Shown one piece after another: positions 30,481 to 40,662 of a stretch of DNA of 64,000 bases; positions within the stretch are counted from its first letter, which is position 1; every line of letters starts with the position of its first letter. The translations under genes were made by a program, and so were the position numbers. The notes below the pieces were generated by a model, which had not been told where the DNA came from, did not search any database, and was given only the letters and a program-made list of their open reading frames with translations. Where the stretch lies: assembly GCF_902806685.2 (NCBI RefSeq), contig NC_048555.1, positions 3,968,001-4,032,000 on the forward strand, written 5' to 3'. Origin of the DNA: Maniola hyperantus (Eukaryota > Arthropoda > Insecta > Lepidoptera > Nymphalidae).

Positions 30481-30625
30481 CGACCTCGTACTGGAAAGCG
30501 CACTAATAAGAGTGTTCGAGGACCCTCCACTAGGACCTCCTAATGGGGGGTCTTCGAACGCTCTTCCTAGTGACTAGGTGGACTACGACATCAAACGAGT
30601 CGCAGGGAGCCGCTGGATTCAGAAA
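30481..30625 (+). pseudogene. RTE-type LINE fragment
   Basis: The plus strand carries GCGACCTCGTACTGGAAAG..AGAGTGTTCGAGGACC and TGGACTACGACATCAAACGA then GTCGCAGGGAGCCGCTGGAT. This corresponds to the W.DDIKRVAGSRWIQ segment of RTE LINE proteins. It contains frame-breaking duplicated bases and is a dead fragment. Confidence 0.55.
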
Positions 30626-31072
30626 CAAAATGGTGGCCATATTTTTTTTATTTTTTTTTAAATTTGTTTAGTTACAACTTGTTTGATTTTCGAGCTGATT
30701 GAATAGGTAATTAGTAGGTACCTATTCAATAGCGTCTTGTGGGCAAGTCTGAGGTCCATTCGATTTAAGTCAATTCTCAATAAAAATGTCTAGTCAGTCA
30801 TTAGTCTGCGGAACAGAACCGGTATGTGTCTGCCATGTGTGGTAGCCTCGTAAATCACTGTTCGTAATGCGTAGATAAGAGCTCTCTCATTTGTTCTCCT
30901 ATCTCCCGCTTTCTCAGGAATCCTAGTAATTTGTTGCAGTGGGTAATATAGTTCTTATGTTGTGGTCATTTACTTTGTCTAAAGTCTGATGACTACAAAA
31001 TTGATGTTCAAACAAATCTATATTTTATAATTTTTATGATAGTGTTTTACCTACACTTCAAGGAAATTACTA

Positions 31073-31289
31073 AATAATTTTAAATACATATAAAAAATTG
31101 CGTAACCGGCAGAAATCGAACCTGCATCTTCTGGGTTCGCGCCCGATGCCTTGACCACTCGGCCACGGTTTCGCTTACTGCCAGTGACAAAATTTTTGAT
31201 ATGTATGTTCACTCAGTACTGAAGCGACCAGAAGATGCAGGTTCAATTCCTGCCGGTTACGCAATTTTTGATATGTATTTAAAATTATT
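31073..31289. repeat. Foldback containing a tRNA-like sequence
   Basis: The left arm (31073-31134) and right arm (31228-31289) are near-perfect inverted copies, including GATGCAGGTTCGATTTCTGC versus GATGCAGGTTCAATTCCTGC. The left copy holds a whole tRNA-like unit, the right only its 3' half plus flank. Confidence 0.8.
31100..31174 (-). tRNA. tRNA-like sequence (pseudogene or SINE head)
   Basis: 75 nt on the minus strand, running GCGAAACCGTGGCCGAGTGG to CTGCCGGTTACGC. It has an A box (TGGCCGAGTGG) and B box (GGTTCGATTTC). Acceptor ends GCGAAAC/GTTACGC pair with one mismatch. The anticodon stem pairs poorly and the long variable arm expected with such an A box is absent, so it is probably not a functional tRNA. 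Confidence 0.45.
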
Positions 31290-31609
31290 CAAACAAATCT
31301 TTTTAAATCCTATACAATCAACCGCAGGTTGTTCTTTAATAATAATTGTAATGTATAATCTCGCGAACTATTGGTTTATCAGTTTTTCCTGGATAGAGAA
31401 TAATGTTAGTGAATAAAATTACTTATCACAGAATATAATATTAAAAGTAGCTACTGCGTACCATACGTATCTACTCGTGATCATAGTTAGGTAGGTAATA
31501 GGAACGCCTTACATTAACTAACTAATGACGTGTTACATGTTAGGTACATCTTACTTTGAAAACTGCCCGAGTTGTTAAATTGTAGACGTTAGCGTGTCAC
31601 TTCCACGAA

Positions 31610-31831
31610 GCATATTATAAATGCGAAAGTGTATTTGTTTGTTTGTTGATTTGTTGGTTTGTCCTTCAATCATGTCGCAACGGAGCAACGAGTCTACGTG
31701 ATTTTTTGCATGGGTATAGTTAAACACCTGGAGAGTGACAAAGGATTTTTATCCCGGAAAATCAAACAGTTCCCACGGGATTTTCAAATACCTGAATCCA
31801 CGCGAACGAAGTCGTAGGCATCAGCTAGTAA
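31610..31831 (+). mobile_element. Helitron-like repeat
   Basis: It starts ATATTATAAATGCGAAAGTG, includes CATGTCGCAACGGAGCAACG, and ends GAACGAAGTCGTAGGCATCAGCTAG. It is essentially full length. Confidence 0.85.
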
Positions 31832-31844
31832 ATTATAATCAACA

Positions 31845-31990
31845 TCATTGTCAACTGATATACGTCCACTGCAGGACATAGGGTCTCACGCCACTGTCTT
31901 GCGCCGCCTGAATCCAGCGGTTCCCTACGACTCGTTTGTTATGGGTGGGGTCTACCAACGCTGCGCTTTCCGGTACGAACGAAGTTCCGG
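31845..31990 (-). pseudogene. RTE-type LINE 3' fragment, reversed
   Basis: GATATACGTCCACTGCAGGA, then GCGCCGCCTGAATCCAGCGG then TTCCCTACGACTCG, and CAACGCTGCGCTTTCCGGT are the reversed tail of RTE LINEs (compare 53411-53685). It is too short and broken to code. Confidence 0.6.
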
Positions 31991-32049
31991 TAGCTATTCT
32001 AGCACCTTGGTACCCCAACGTCTAATGGTATTTCGAAACTATGTGCCCA

Positions 32050-32255
32050 CAAATATGTGCCAATAAAGACTTAAGATATGACAATAAAACTTAAAGCTAG
32101 CCTTATCTAATTACTATACAAATCATGCCCGCGTGGAATGGTGCCAATAATACTGGCTGCATTTCCGCGCTGGACAGCCAGGCTGATCCGTTGCGCAAAA
32201 ATGAGCCAGCCCTTCTGTCACCAGATGAGACTATTTATCGCGGTTACTAAAGATC
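32050..32255 (-). pseudogene. LINE C-terminal fragment (AVQRGNAASIIGTIPRG)
   Basis: The minus strand encodes QKGWLIFAQRISLAVQRGNA then ASIIGTIPRGHDL, a recognisable C-terminal motif of a lepidopteran non-LTR retrotransposon, followed by an AT-rich 3' UTR. A sibling lies at 48108-48275. Confidence 0.65.
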
Positions 32256-32511
32256 AGTATTTATGAAACAGTTTCACTAGAAGCTACATTGTTTGACAGT
32301 AGGTACCTGATCCCCTTAATCGGCGCTAATTACAGCATTCAAGCATGTACCGCCATTCACGAGTCTTTACGTTTAAAAGGGTCCACTCTCATTAACGTAA
32401 GAATTCTTCCCCAAACGACGGTTTTATCTTTAATGTAAACGTCGCAAAACAGACGCAGAAAATTTGATATTCCTCTAAATAAATGATGAGGGATAAAATT
32501 CTTGGGCTTTT

Positions 32512-32823
32512 ATCTTGATTGCCGAGATTATTTTACCAGAAAATAATATTATGTAAAGGCCAATTTTGTCGTTTTAATTGCCTTATAACCCGCTTATTTA
32601 TCAACTAATGTAAAGCTTTAAACGCTGAGTCTGAACTGGTAATTTTGCTTGAAGATTTTCATTAGCTATATCTTGATTGCCGAGATTATTTTACTAGAAA
32701 ATAATACATGTAAAGGCCAATTTTGTCGTTTCAGTTGCCTTATAACCCGCTTATGTATCAACTCATGTACTAGTTCAAACGCCGAGTCTGAACTGGTCAT
32801 TTTGCTTGAAGATTTTAATTAGC
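32512..32823 (+). repeat. Tandem duplication, two units of about 155 bp
   Basis: TCTTGATTGCCGAGATTATT..AAGATTTTCATTAGCTA (32512-32668) is repeated at 32669-32823 with about 10% differences. This lies within a larger diverged duplication (32.3-33.7 kb). Confidence 0.9.
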
Positions 32824-32867
32824 TGACTCCAAAATGAGCATTAGCTGGCTTTGTTTTATCCACAACT

Positions 32868-33110
32868 AGCTTATGCTCGCGACTTCGTCCGCGTGGACTA
32901 CACAAATTTCAAACCCTATTTCACCCCCTTAGAGGTTAAATTTTCAAAAATCCTTTCTTAGCGGATGCCTACGTCGTAATAGACATCTGCATGCCAATAT
33001 TTTCAGCCCGATTCGTCCAGTAGTTTGAGCTGTGCGTTGATAGATCAGTCAGTCAGTCAGTCAATCAGTCAGTCAGTCAGTCACCTTTGCCTTTTATACA
33101 TATTTAAGAT
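32868..33110 (-). mobile_element. Helitron-like repeat with CAGT microsatellite, reversed
   Basis: It starts ACTAGCTTATGCTCGCGACT and includes TTCTTAGCGGATGCCTACGT, then (CAGT)n at 33046-33082. Full-length GACT-type copy. Confidence 0.88.
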
Positions 33111-33268
33111 GTGATCACTGTTTCACTTGCAGCGTCATACTTTATGTACCTATACATTTTCTTTGGATTTTGCTCACATTCCATAGGTAGAATTAAACAG
33201 TAAAATATAACGCTGTTCGTTTTAACAGGGTCTTAAGTCTGAGCAAAGTCAGGATTCGCTCTATAGAT

Positions 33269-33432
33269 CTAAGGGTGAGTTCTATAGAGCGCACTTTGAC
33301 TTTGTTCTGACTTAAGATTGGGTTATAACGAGACAGATTTATGTGAGAGATACTTATAGCTCTGTTTCGTTTTAACTCTGTCTAAAGTCTAAGCTAAGTC
33401 AGAGTGCGCCCTATAGATCTCACTCTAAGTCT
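33269..33432. mobile_element. MITE with TIR CTAAGGGTGAGATCTATAGA, copy 1
   Basis: The left CTAAGGGTGAGTTCTATAGA then GCGCACTTTGAC is mirrored by GTCAGAGTGCGCCCTATAGA then TCTCACTCTAAG at the right. The centre contains AACGAGACAGATTTATGTGA. A separate half element (TCTTAAGTCTGAGCAAAGTC) abuts it at 33205-33268. Copy 2 is at 34374-34537. Confidence 0.8.
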
Positions 33433-33770
33433 AGGTTTAGCTGTCGTACTTACTTTGATGTCTAAACCAAATGAGCATTAGCTGGCTTCAGTTTATCCAC
33501 AACATAATCGCTGACGCAATAACGACTAATATTCACTCGCAGCGTCGCCCCACGCTATACTCTATCTCGCTTGATTAGGGTCAATTACAGCGTTCACGCG
33601 ATTACCTTCATTGAGGACCCTCCCATTTCCAGCGAAGACTTCTCATTACCGTAGGATTGTCTTTTTCAAAAGGCGGTTTTATTTGCCGTGGCATTTGCGA
33701 TTTATTAGATCATTTGCTATACTTCTCGTTACGCTTGCAGTACATTTATTTTCTTGTAGTGCTGTATTTT

Positions 33771-33921
33771 ATCGGATTCTCTTGTACACAATCTCTAAAC
33801 TAAACTAAATTAACATGTCTAAATATAGTGCTATCCTTTTCCGCAAGCAACATTATGAAAGGAAAGATTTAGACATTCCATTTTAGTTTCGCTTAGAGAT
33901 TGTGTATAACGGAATTAGCCA
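33771..33921. mobile_element. MITE, copy 3 of the GGGCCGATTCTC family
   Basis: CGGATTCTCTTGTACACAAT then CTCTAAACTAAACTAAATT through TTAGAGATTGTGTATAACGG. Interior GTGCTATCCTTTTCCGCAAG as in the other copies. The ends are damaged. Confidence 0.8.
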
Positions 33922-34164
33922 CATAATTAACTAGGTACGTTAAATGGTTTGGTATCTAAATTTTCGTAAGGCGAAGTAAGATCATCTTCTCCGTCCAGGT
34001 ACTCTTTTGCTTGAAATACCTATTACATAATACTTAATATGCAACCTAGCAAAATCAAAAGAGATAAAAACATGAGTGTGTTGTCTACAAGAAAATAAAA
34101 TAAATAAAAATGTTTTTATTCAATTAAACTTTTACAAGTTACTTACTTTTAAATCGTCAAATGC

Positions 34165-34362
34165 AACTAGTGTTAGTTTGTTGGTTTGTCTTTCAATCAC
34201 ACTGCAACGGAACAACGGATTGATGTGATTTTTTCCATAGGTAGATTCAGTAAAAGACCTGAAGAGTGACCATAGGCTACTTTTTAACCCGAAAAATCAA
34301 AGAGTTCCCACGAGATTTAAAAAGATTAAATCCAGGTACGCAGTCGCAGGCATCAACTAGTA
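34165..34362 (+). mobile_element. Helitron-like repeat, 5'-truncated
   Basis: TTAGTTTGTTGGTTTGTCTT, then ACTGCAACGGAACAACGGAT, ending CAGTCGCAGGCATCAACTAG. It is the same subfamily as 31610-31831. Confidence 0.8.
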
Positions 34363-34373
34363 TAAGAATAAGT

Positions 34374-34537
34374 AGAGTCTAAGGGTGAGATCTATAGAGC
34401 GCATTCTGACTTAGCTTAGACTTAAGATAGTTAAAACGAGACAGAGCTATATCTCTCACATAAATCTGTCTTGTTTTAACTTAATCTTAAGTCTGAGCAA
34501 ACTCAAAGTGCACTCTATAGATCTTAGCCTAAGTACT
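34374..34537. mobile_element. MITE with TIR CTAAGGGTGAGATCTATAGA, copy 2
   Basis: It starts GTCTAAGGGTGAGATCTATA and ends CACTCTATAGATCTTAGCCT. The internal arms AGCTTAGACTTAAGATAGTT and CTTAATCTTAAGTCTGAGC are complementary. It is better preserved than copy 1; a weak end fragment also lies near 37490-37545. Confidence 0.85.
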
Positions 34538-34547
34538 ATGCTAAAGA

Positions 34548-35195
34548 AAAATCTAAATATATAAAAGAGAAATACCACTCACTCACTGACTGACTGACTG
34601 ACTAATCACGAAATCTCAGAAACTATAAAGCCTACAAACTTGAAATTTGTAAGGTAGGACAGGACGTAGGTGTCAGCTAAGAAACGGTTTTGAAAACGGT
34701 CCCCCCACTAAGGGGGTGAAGGGGGGGGGGGGGGTCGAAGGTTGTATGAAAGTCCTTTGTTTTTGGAGTTAGAACGTGAAAATCGACATTTAGATTATTA
34801 GCTTTAAATAATAAAAATCTGTATAAGTCAATTTGGGAAATTCCCAAATTGAAAAATTATGAGTGGTAAAATAGGTGGGCAATGTTTTTATAGAAAAGTT
34901 TTAACAATTGTTATTTTTACTTGAAATTTGAAATGTAGGCTATTTCTAGGGGGTAGGTATCAGATAAGAAAGGATCTAACTAAATTCCCCATAAGGAAGT
35001 AAAATGGGGGTGAAAGGGTTATATGCAAATCCTATGTTTTTGAAGTTAGAGATATGAAAATTGGCATTTAGGTATTCTGGGTTCCGTGTCTTTAGGTGAG
35101 ACTGATTGAGTAGGTAAGTGAGGCCTTTTGCAGCGGGAAAATTTCAGATCTCATGAGAAACCAGTACGCGGACGAAATCGTGGGCATCTGCTAGT
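34548..35195 (+). mobile_element. Long Helitron-like repeat (about 650 bp)
   Basis: It starts TAAATATATAAAAGAGAAAT, has CACTCACTGACTGACTGACT, and ends GGACGAAATCGTGGGCATCTGCTAG. It is longer than the common type; a related element is 55249-55753. A run of 14 or more G residues lies near 34719-34733. Confidence 0.75.
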
Positions 35196-35437
35196 AGATT
35201 ATAGAGCCAGGCGGTGTACCAGTGGATAGTTGTATTTGTTTTGTTGGCTGTACTTTACGTAAAGAGTCCATTTGAATGCAGCGCGGCGAGGGCTTAGGGC
35301 CAGATCGACCGATAATACGCCCACTTATCGCATACAATGCGGATATAAATCGGCTGCGATCATTTCCAGACCGATATAGGAACTATAAATATTTGTGAAG
35401 AACACGACAGTCGTACAATAACAATACATTTGATTCT

Positions 35438-35966
35438 AAAAAACTGGTCAAGTGCGAGTTGGGCCTCGCTCTTTTAAGGTTCCGTACACAATTATGAACA
35501 TCATATTTTGGTGTATGAAACTTTTCTTTTCTGAGCTTGAACATCGCAATAAACCGTGAAAGAAAAACCCAAAAACTGATCGTTTGTTTTGGTCACAGCT
35601 TACAAACTATTCTTTAAATCGTTGTTTTTAGTACTAGTTTAAATACAGTAGGTATACATAATATGGTAGGACACATAATATACTGAAATTATATTTTTTT
35701 GACTAATTTAGTTTTCGAGATAGCCCCCGTCACAAAAATGGTCTAAGACTGACAGTTTTGACGGCCCCCCATTTCCTCATTTTATAAGATTAAAAAAAAT
35801 TATCGCACTCTACTGAGTGAGCTTGTACACCAAATACCAAAGTTTCAGCTTTGTAACTCATTTACTCTACACCTGACTGACCTGAGACCTCTGACACGCG
35901 GACAGACAGACAACACAGTGACATTGATAGGGCTCCGTTTTCTACCCGGGTACGGAACCTTAAAAA
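35438..35966 (+). repeat. Distant relative of the CCGGCC-family repeat
   Basis: It starts AAAACTGGTCAAGTGCGAGT then TGGGCCTCGC and ends GGGTACGGAACCTTAAAAAC. Only the termini clearly match the main family; the interior differs, so it is a separate subfamily. Confidence 0.65.
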
Positions 35967-36239
35967 CGAACAAATTACGTAGCCTTGATACTATTAAATG
36001 CGTGTGTTGTACACAAATCTTTGACCTAAACTTTTACAGATCAGTCTATTCATGTTGGCACACTTTTTATTATTATTCAGATACGAGCAGTGGCGTGCAC
36101 AGGGTTTGAAGCCAGGGTAGGCATTCGTTAGGTAGAAACCTGTTTACTGGCAGATCATAATGAAAAATATGGTCATAATGATAAATAGCTTACCCCAGTT
36201 GGGTAAGCAGTGCATTTATGCCTCTATGACCTGCACGCT

Positions 36240-36570
36240 ACTGGATACGAGTTAGCTCTTGGCTGCAATCTCACCTGGTGATAAGTAATCATGTAATCTA
36301 AGATGGAAGCGGGCTAACCTGGAAGGGGAATGGTAGTTTTTATTTAACCCATACCTACATACCGTTTTGGTTTCTACACGGCAACGTACCGTAACGCTAA
36401 ATCGCTTGGCGGCACGGCTTTGCCGGTAGGGTGGTTACTAGCCACGGCGTAAACCTCCCACCAGACCAGACCAGAAATTTAGAAACTATAAAATTCCAAA
36501 CCCCTACCGGGAATCGAACCCAGGACCTCTCACTAACAAGACCGCTTGCCACTGCGCCAGGAAGGTTGTC
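36240..36570 (-). mobile_element. Second SINE-like family, near-complete copy
   Basis: It begins GTTAGCTCTTGGCTGCAATC, includes GGCGGCACGGCTTTGCCGGT and GCCACGGCGTAAACCTCCC, and ends with a reversed tRNA-like head (GGGAATCGAACCCAGGACCT, then TGCGCCAGGAAGG). Sibling at 15478-15746. Confidence 0.75.
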
Positions 36571-36702
36571 AAAAATCCTTATATGATGCAATCCGATATA
36601 ATATTAGAGCATGGTTGGTCGAATATATTATGTTACAATATCAATGCGTTTTCATAACAAGTAACAATAGTTCGTAAACCGTAATAACATTTTACGTGTT
36701 TA

Positions 36703-37142
36703 AAAAAAAACCGGCCAAGTGCGAGTCAGGCTCGCGCAATGAGGGTTCCGTACTACAGTCGTATTTTTTCGACATTTTGCACGATAATTCAAAAACTATG
36801 ATGCATAAAAATAAATAAAAATCTGTTTTAGAATGTACGTTTGTGAAGACCTTTCATATGATACCCCACTTGATATAGTCACTCACTTCAAAAGTTGAAA
36901 ATACTAATCATTAGTTCATGACCACAATTTTTTTTTTGTGTGATCTAACCCTAAATTCAAGGTTTTCAGATTTTTCCCCAAATGTCAGCTATGATCTACC
37001 TACCTGCCAAATTTCATGATTCTAGGTCAACGGGAAGTACCCTGTAGGTTTCTTGACAGATAGACGGACAGACAGACATACAGACAACAAAGTGATCCTA
37101 TAAGGGTTCCGTTTTTCCTTTTGAGGTACGGAACCCTAAAAA
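36703..37142 (+). repeat. CCGGCCAAGTGCGAGT-family repeat, full length
   Basis: It runs from AAAAAAAACCGGCCAAGTGC then GAGTCAGGCTCGCGCAATGA to GAGGTACGGAACCCTAAAAA. Internal blocks TGATACCCCACTTGATATAG and CAACGGGAAGTACCCTGTAG are shared with 2294-2734. This is the reference copy here; it has no coding capacity. Confidence 0.88.
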
Positions 37143-37334
37143 GTACGTAAAAAAATATTTAGTCATCGGAGCATATTGAATTTTCAATTGGCGATGCAGA
37201 ATACGTATAGAGTTTGTTACATTTAGATATCACGTAAATGTCATATTCACTGTATGTTGATTCTATTTCGTAAGCTGAATAAAAGAACTGGGTTACTTGG
37301 TATGGAAACGTGGCGTTACATGCTTTCTATATCA

Positions 37335-37442
37335 AAGTCAAAGTCAAATGATTTATTCAAAATCGGTAATAAATTACTCTTATTGATGGTCTGGTGTTAG
37401 ATTTGTAAGATATAGTGGTGATAATTATTACGCAAACTTATC
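37335..37442 (+). repeat. AAGTCAAAGTCAAATGATTT repeat, second copy
   Basis: It matches 3221-3332 from AAAGTCAAAGTCAAATGATT to GATAATTATTACGCAAACTT. Confidence 0.75.
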
Positions 37443-37587
37443 AGCTGAAAAAGCTAGCTATAATGATAACTAGCTGATGCTCGCGACTTTGCTAAGATCT
37501 ATACGACAGCATAATATTACTTTGACTTTACTCAGACTTAGCTTCAGTTAGTAACACAAGACCTACCTGTACCTGACATCTGTATAA

Positions 37588-37838
37588 TATATAAAAGGAA
37601 AACCTGACTGACTGATCTATCAACGCACAGCTTAAAATTCTAGACGGATCGGGCTGAAATTTGGCATGCCGATACAAAGGCAAGCGGTTATGACGTAGGC
37701 ATCCTCTAAGAACGGATTTTTCAAAATTAAATAAATAAATAAATAAATAAATAACCTTTTATTTGAATTTAAATTCAAACTTTATAGGGGTTTGAAACTT
37801 GTGTAGTCCACGCGGACGAAGTCGCGGAAATAAGCTGG
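37588..37838 (+). mobile_element. Helitron-like repeat with an AAAT expansion
   Basis: It starts ATATATAAAAGGAAAACCTG, carries GGATCGGGCTGAAATTTGGC, an (AAAT)n run at 37730-37753, and ends GGACGAAGTCGCGGAAATAAGCTGG (3' end mutated from CTAGT). Confidence 0.8.
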
Positions 37839-38436
37839 TCTAGATATAGAAATCATAGACAGACAATTTTATTTGTTTGTGTATTTTGTGTTGTTTTGTT
37901 ATTCACCAGTGTCACTGACTATATCGTATCTAGTGTTTGTAATTTGTGATTCGTTTTACAGCTTTATGTCGTGATTTTGAACCATCAAGCGTGTCAGACA
38001 ACAGTCAACACCTGTCGCTATTAAATGCTGTATGTTAGTACTCAGCACGTATGTACCATGTACATGTACCATGTACCACGCACGTGTCCATGTATCATAC
38101 TTTCACATTGTTTCCAGCGATCTTTACACAGTGTAACGTAAGATGACAGTCGAACTTATAACGAAACAAACTACTTACTGAACTTGTAAAAATATAGCGA
38201 TTGAATTGTATAAAGCCCGCAAATTGCTATTGCGCTGGAACCATGTCTCATTAACATCGAAATAACGTCATTTTAATCCGAAATAACAATATACCTTCAG
38301 CTCGAAACTTCAGTCTAGTGCTGACGTCACTAAAATGGCAGCCACGCGCATTATCAATTTGCGTGACTTATAAGACACCTATAGTTATGATTTAGGATCA
38401 GTATTGAACGTCAGTCTTACCTCATCCATACTTCCA

Positions 38437-38653
38437 TACTAATGTTATAAATGTGAAAGTGTGTGTGTCAGTCTGTCTGCTAGCTTCTCACGGCCCAACA
38501 GTTCAACCGATTTTGATGAAATTTGGTACAGACTTAACTTACATCCCAGGAAAGGACAAGGGCTACTTTTTATCTCGGAAAATTAAAGAGTTCCCACGGG
38601 ATTTTCAAATAACTTAAATCCACGCCCACGAAGTCGCGGGCATCATCTAGTTA
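38437..38653 (+). mobile_element. Helitron-like repeat
   Basis: It starts CATACTAATGTTATAAATGT, includes TTGATGAAATTTGGTACAGA, and ends CACGAAGTCGCGGGCATCATCTAG before T. It is an uninterrupted reference copy for the split element at 5133-8613. Confidence 0.88.
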
Positions 38654-38931
38654 GCTATTAGTCAGTGTTATTATAACGTTAGTACATAATTCAATGTCTA
38701 GTTAAATTATATGACCAATAATAAAATCTAATTTTTATAAGCGTATTTGTAAGCGTAGAATAAAATCATCTTAGCAAACAAAAATATGATCAAACCAATT
38801 TAGGGCATTGCTAACAAAGCGCTTAGCAATTTATTATGCGTATTCTTCAGAAATGGAACCTCATTTGTATATTTTAACTGAGCAATCAATAATTTGTACC
38901 ACTTATCGACTTTATTTATCTCACCTAAAGA

Positions 38932-39172
38932 GCTATCTGTTAGCCTAGTGGTTAGAACGTCCGCCTTCTAATCGGAGGTCGGGGATTCGATGCCGGGCAC
39001 GCACCTCTAACTTTTCTGATGTGCGTTTTAAGTAATTAAATATCACTTGCTTTAACTTGCTTGTGTGTGAAGTTTACCAATCCGCACATGGCTAGCGTGG
39101 TAGCAAAACCCTTCTCACTCTGAGAGGAGACCCGTGCTCTGTAGTGTAGTGAGCCCGTGATGGGTTGATCAT
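38932..39172 (+). mobile_element. tRNA-derived SINE
   Basis: TAGCCTAGTGGTTAGAACGT then CCGCCTTCTAATCGGAGGTC and the B box GATTCGATGCC. It continues to ATGGGTTGATCATGATT. About 70 bp of the middle is deleted relative to 12534-12845. Confidence 0.88.
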
Positions 39173-39937
39173 GATTAAATATTTAATTCATGGCTTACAG
39201 TCACACCTAATAAATCCTAGTTCATTTATATAGATAGTTACTTGGATATTGTGGTTTCAGTGTGGTTAACAAGTCTCTTTATTAACTTAAAGGACGAGGT
39301 GACATGGGTATCGGATTAGTTTTATTTATTGACGGTTTGAACACATTCCGATCGTATAGAAATCAATCGAACGTAGCGATCAGAAGGACCAGGGGAGCAT
39401 GGACACGTAGAAGCGAGACGGTGCGAAGGTCGGTAGAACCAGTTTGGCGGGACGCCGCAAGGTGCCGGCGGCCAGGTTAAGTTCACTGTATTAGCATCAT
39501 CGTCCGCCCTTTCATGTCTGTTTATCCGTCGGTCTAGGCGATTTAAATGAGCCTATTCAATTGTGCCGTGTTAAGCCTCAGGCCAACTCGGCACTGGCAC
39601 TAGATATAGTTGAGACGAGAAGCATTTATTTTATAACACTGAATACACAACTGAATAGGTACACATCAAATAATAGGCTAGTTGACACTTTTTTTAAGTA
39701 GGTCTTAAATGGTTAATATTTGTCCTATTAGATCAAAAAAATTAACACTATATTTTTTTGCGCCCTAAAAACCGTAAAACTTTAATTTAAAAATATATTT
39801 TTCTTAGACAGGTGAAAACACTGTCGGCCATGTTTGGCCGATAGATTATCTGTGCTCTGACGTCATGCATTTGTAAACAACAGCATAACCTACCAAAGTT
39901 TAATAAACATGACTTCTATACTAGTTTACATGAAAAA

Positions 39938-40060
39938 TATAGTAATTATCGTTATTGTATCATCCGAGAATGTAAAAACGCATCGATAAAGACCACAGGA
40001 AAGTTGTGGATTAGAGTGCCCAGTGAAATAAATATACGTAACACGCGAAGACTTGCTTAA
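39938..40060 (+). pseudogene. THAP zinc-finger remnant
   Basis: One frame encodes YSNYRYCIIRECKNASIKTT then GKLWIRVPSEINIRNTRRLA before a stop. The spacing C-x4-C, followed about 20 residues later by (F/W)xxVP, matches the N-terminal half of a THAP domain (C2CH DNA-binding finger of P-element transposases). The second Cys and His lie beyond the stop and are not seen. Confidence 0.5.
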
Positions 40061-40146
40061 AGGGATCCTATATCACTAACGACTTCAACCCAAATTTATT
40101 TTTGCAAGGATCACTTTGTTGTAAGTCTTACTTAATAACTTATTCA

Positions 40147-40193
40147 ATTTATAAAGAGAAAACGATAATTTTTTACGTTTTCTCTTTATAAAT
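40147..40193. repeat. Perfect 18-bp inverted repeat
   Basis: ATTTATAAAGAGAAAACG (40147-40164) and CGTTTTCTCTTTATAAAT (40176-40193) are exact reverse complements around an 11-nt loop. Confidence 0.9.
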
Positions 40194-40201
40194 ATATAAA
40201 A

Positions 40202-40414
40202 ACTAGCTTATGCTCGTGACTTCGCCCGCGTGGACTTCATAAATTTCAAACCTCCATTTAACCCACTCAGAGGTGGAATTTCAAAAACTCCTTTCCTAGT
40301 GGATACCTTCTCTTTACCTACAAAGAACACACCCACCAAATTTCATGTATCTAGAACCAGCTGTTTAGATGTTTAGGCTGTGCATTGATATATAAGTTAG
40401 TCAGGAGGACTTGA
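40202..40414 (-). mobile_element. Helitron-like repeat, reversed
   Basis: It starts ACTAGCTTATGCTCGTGACT and includes TTTCCTAGTGGATACCTTCT and TAGATGTTTAGGCTGTGCAT. It sits inside the THAP-type transposon. Confidence 0.75.
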
Positions 40415-40419
40415 AATCT

Positions 40420-40662
40420 AAATATATAAAAGGAAAAGGTGACTGACTGACTGAATGACTGACTGACTGACTGACTGACTGATCTATCAACGCACAGCTT
40501 AAACTACTGGACGGATCGGGCTGAAATTTGGCATGCAGATAGCTTTTATGACGTAGGCATCCGCTAAGAAAGGATTTTTGAAAATTCGACCCCTAAGGGG
40601 GTGAAATAGGGGTTTGAAATTTGTGTAGTCCACGCGGACGAAGTCGCGAGCATAAGCTAGCT
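40420..40662 (+). mobile_element. Helitron-like repeat, full length, GACT type
   Basis: It starts AAATCTAAATATATAAAAGG, then (GACT)n at 40440-40481, GGATCGGGCTGAAATTTGGC, and ends GGACGAAGTCGCGAGCATAAGCTAG. Best-preserved copy of this subfamily. Confidence 0.9.

Noticed and set aside
31100..31174. Functional tRNA gene
   Set aside because: A and B boxes are present, but the anticodon stem pairs poorly and the long variable arm expected for this A box is missing. Kept only as tRNA-like.
33046..33082. CRISPR-like direct repeats
   Set aside because: (CAGT)n and similar tracts are simple microsatellites inside Helitron-like repeats, in a eukaryotic genome.
34719..34733. Functional G-quadruplex
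   Set aside because: A single long G run inside a Helitron-like repeat, likely a mononucleotide expansion or assembly slip. No evidence for a role.
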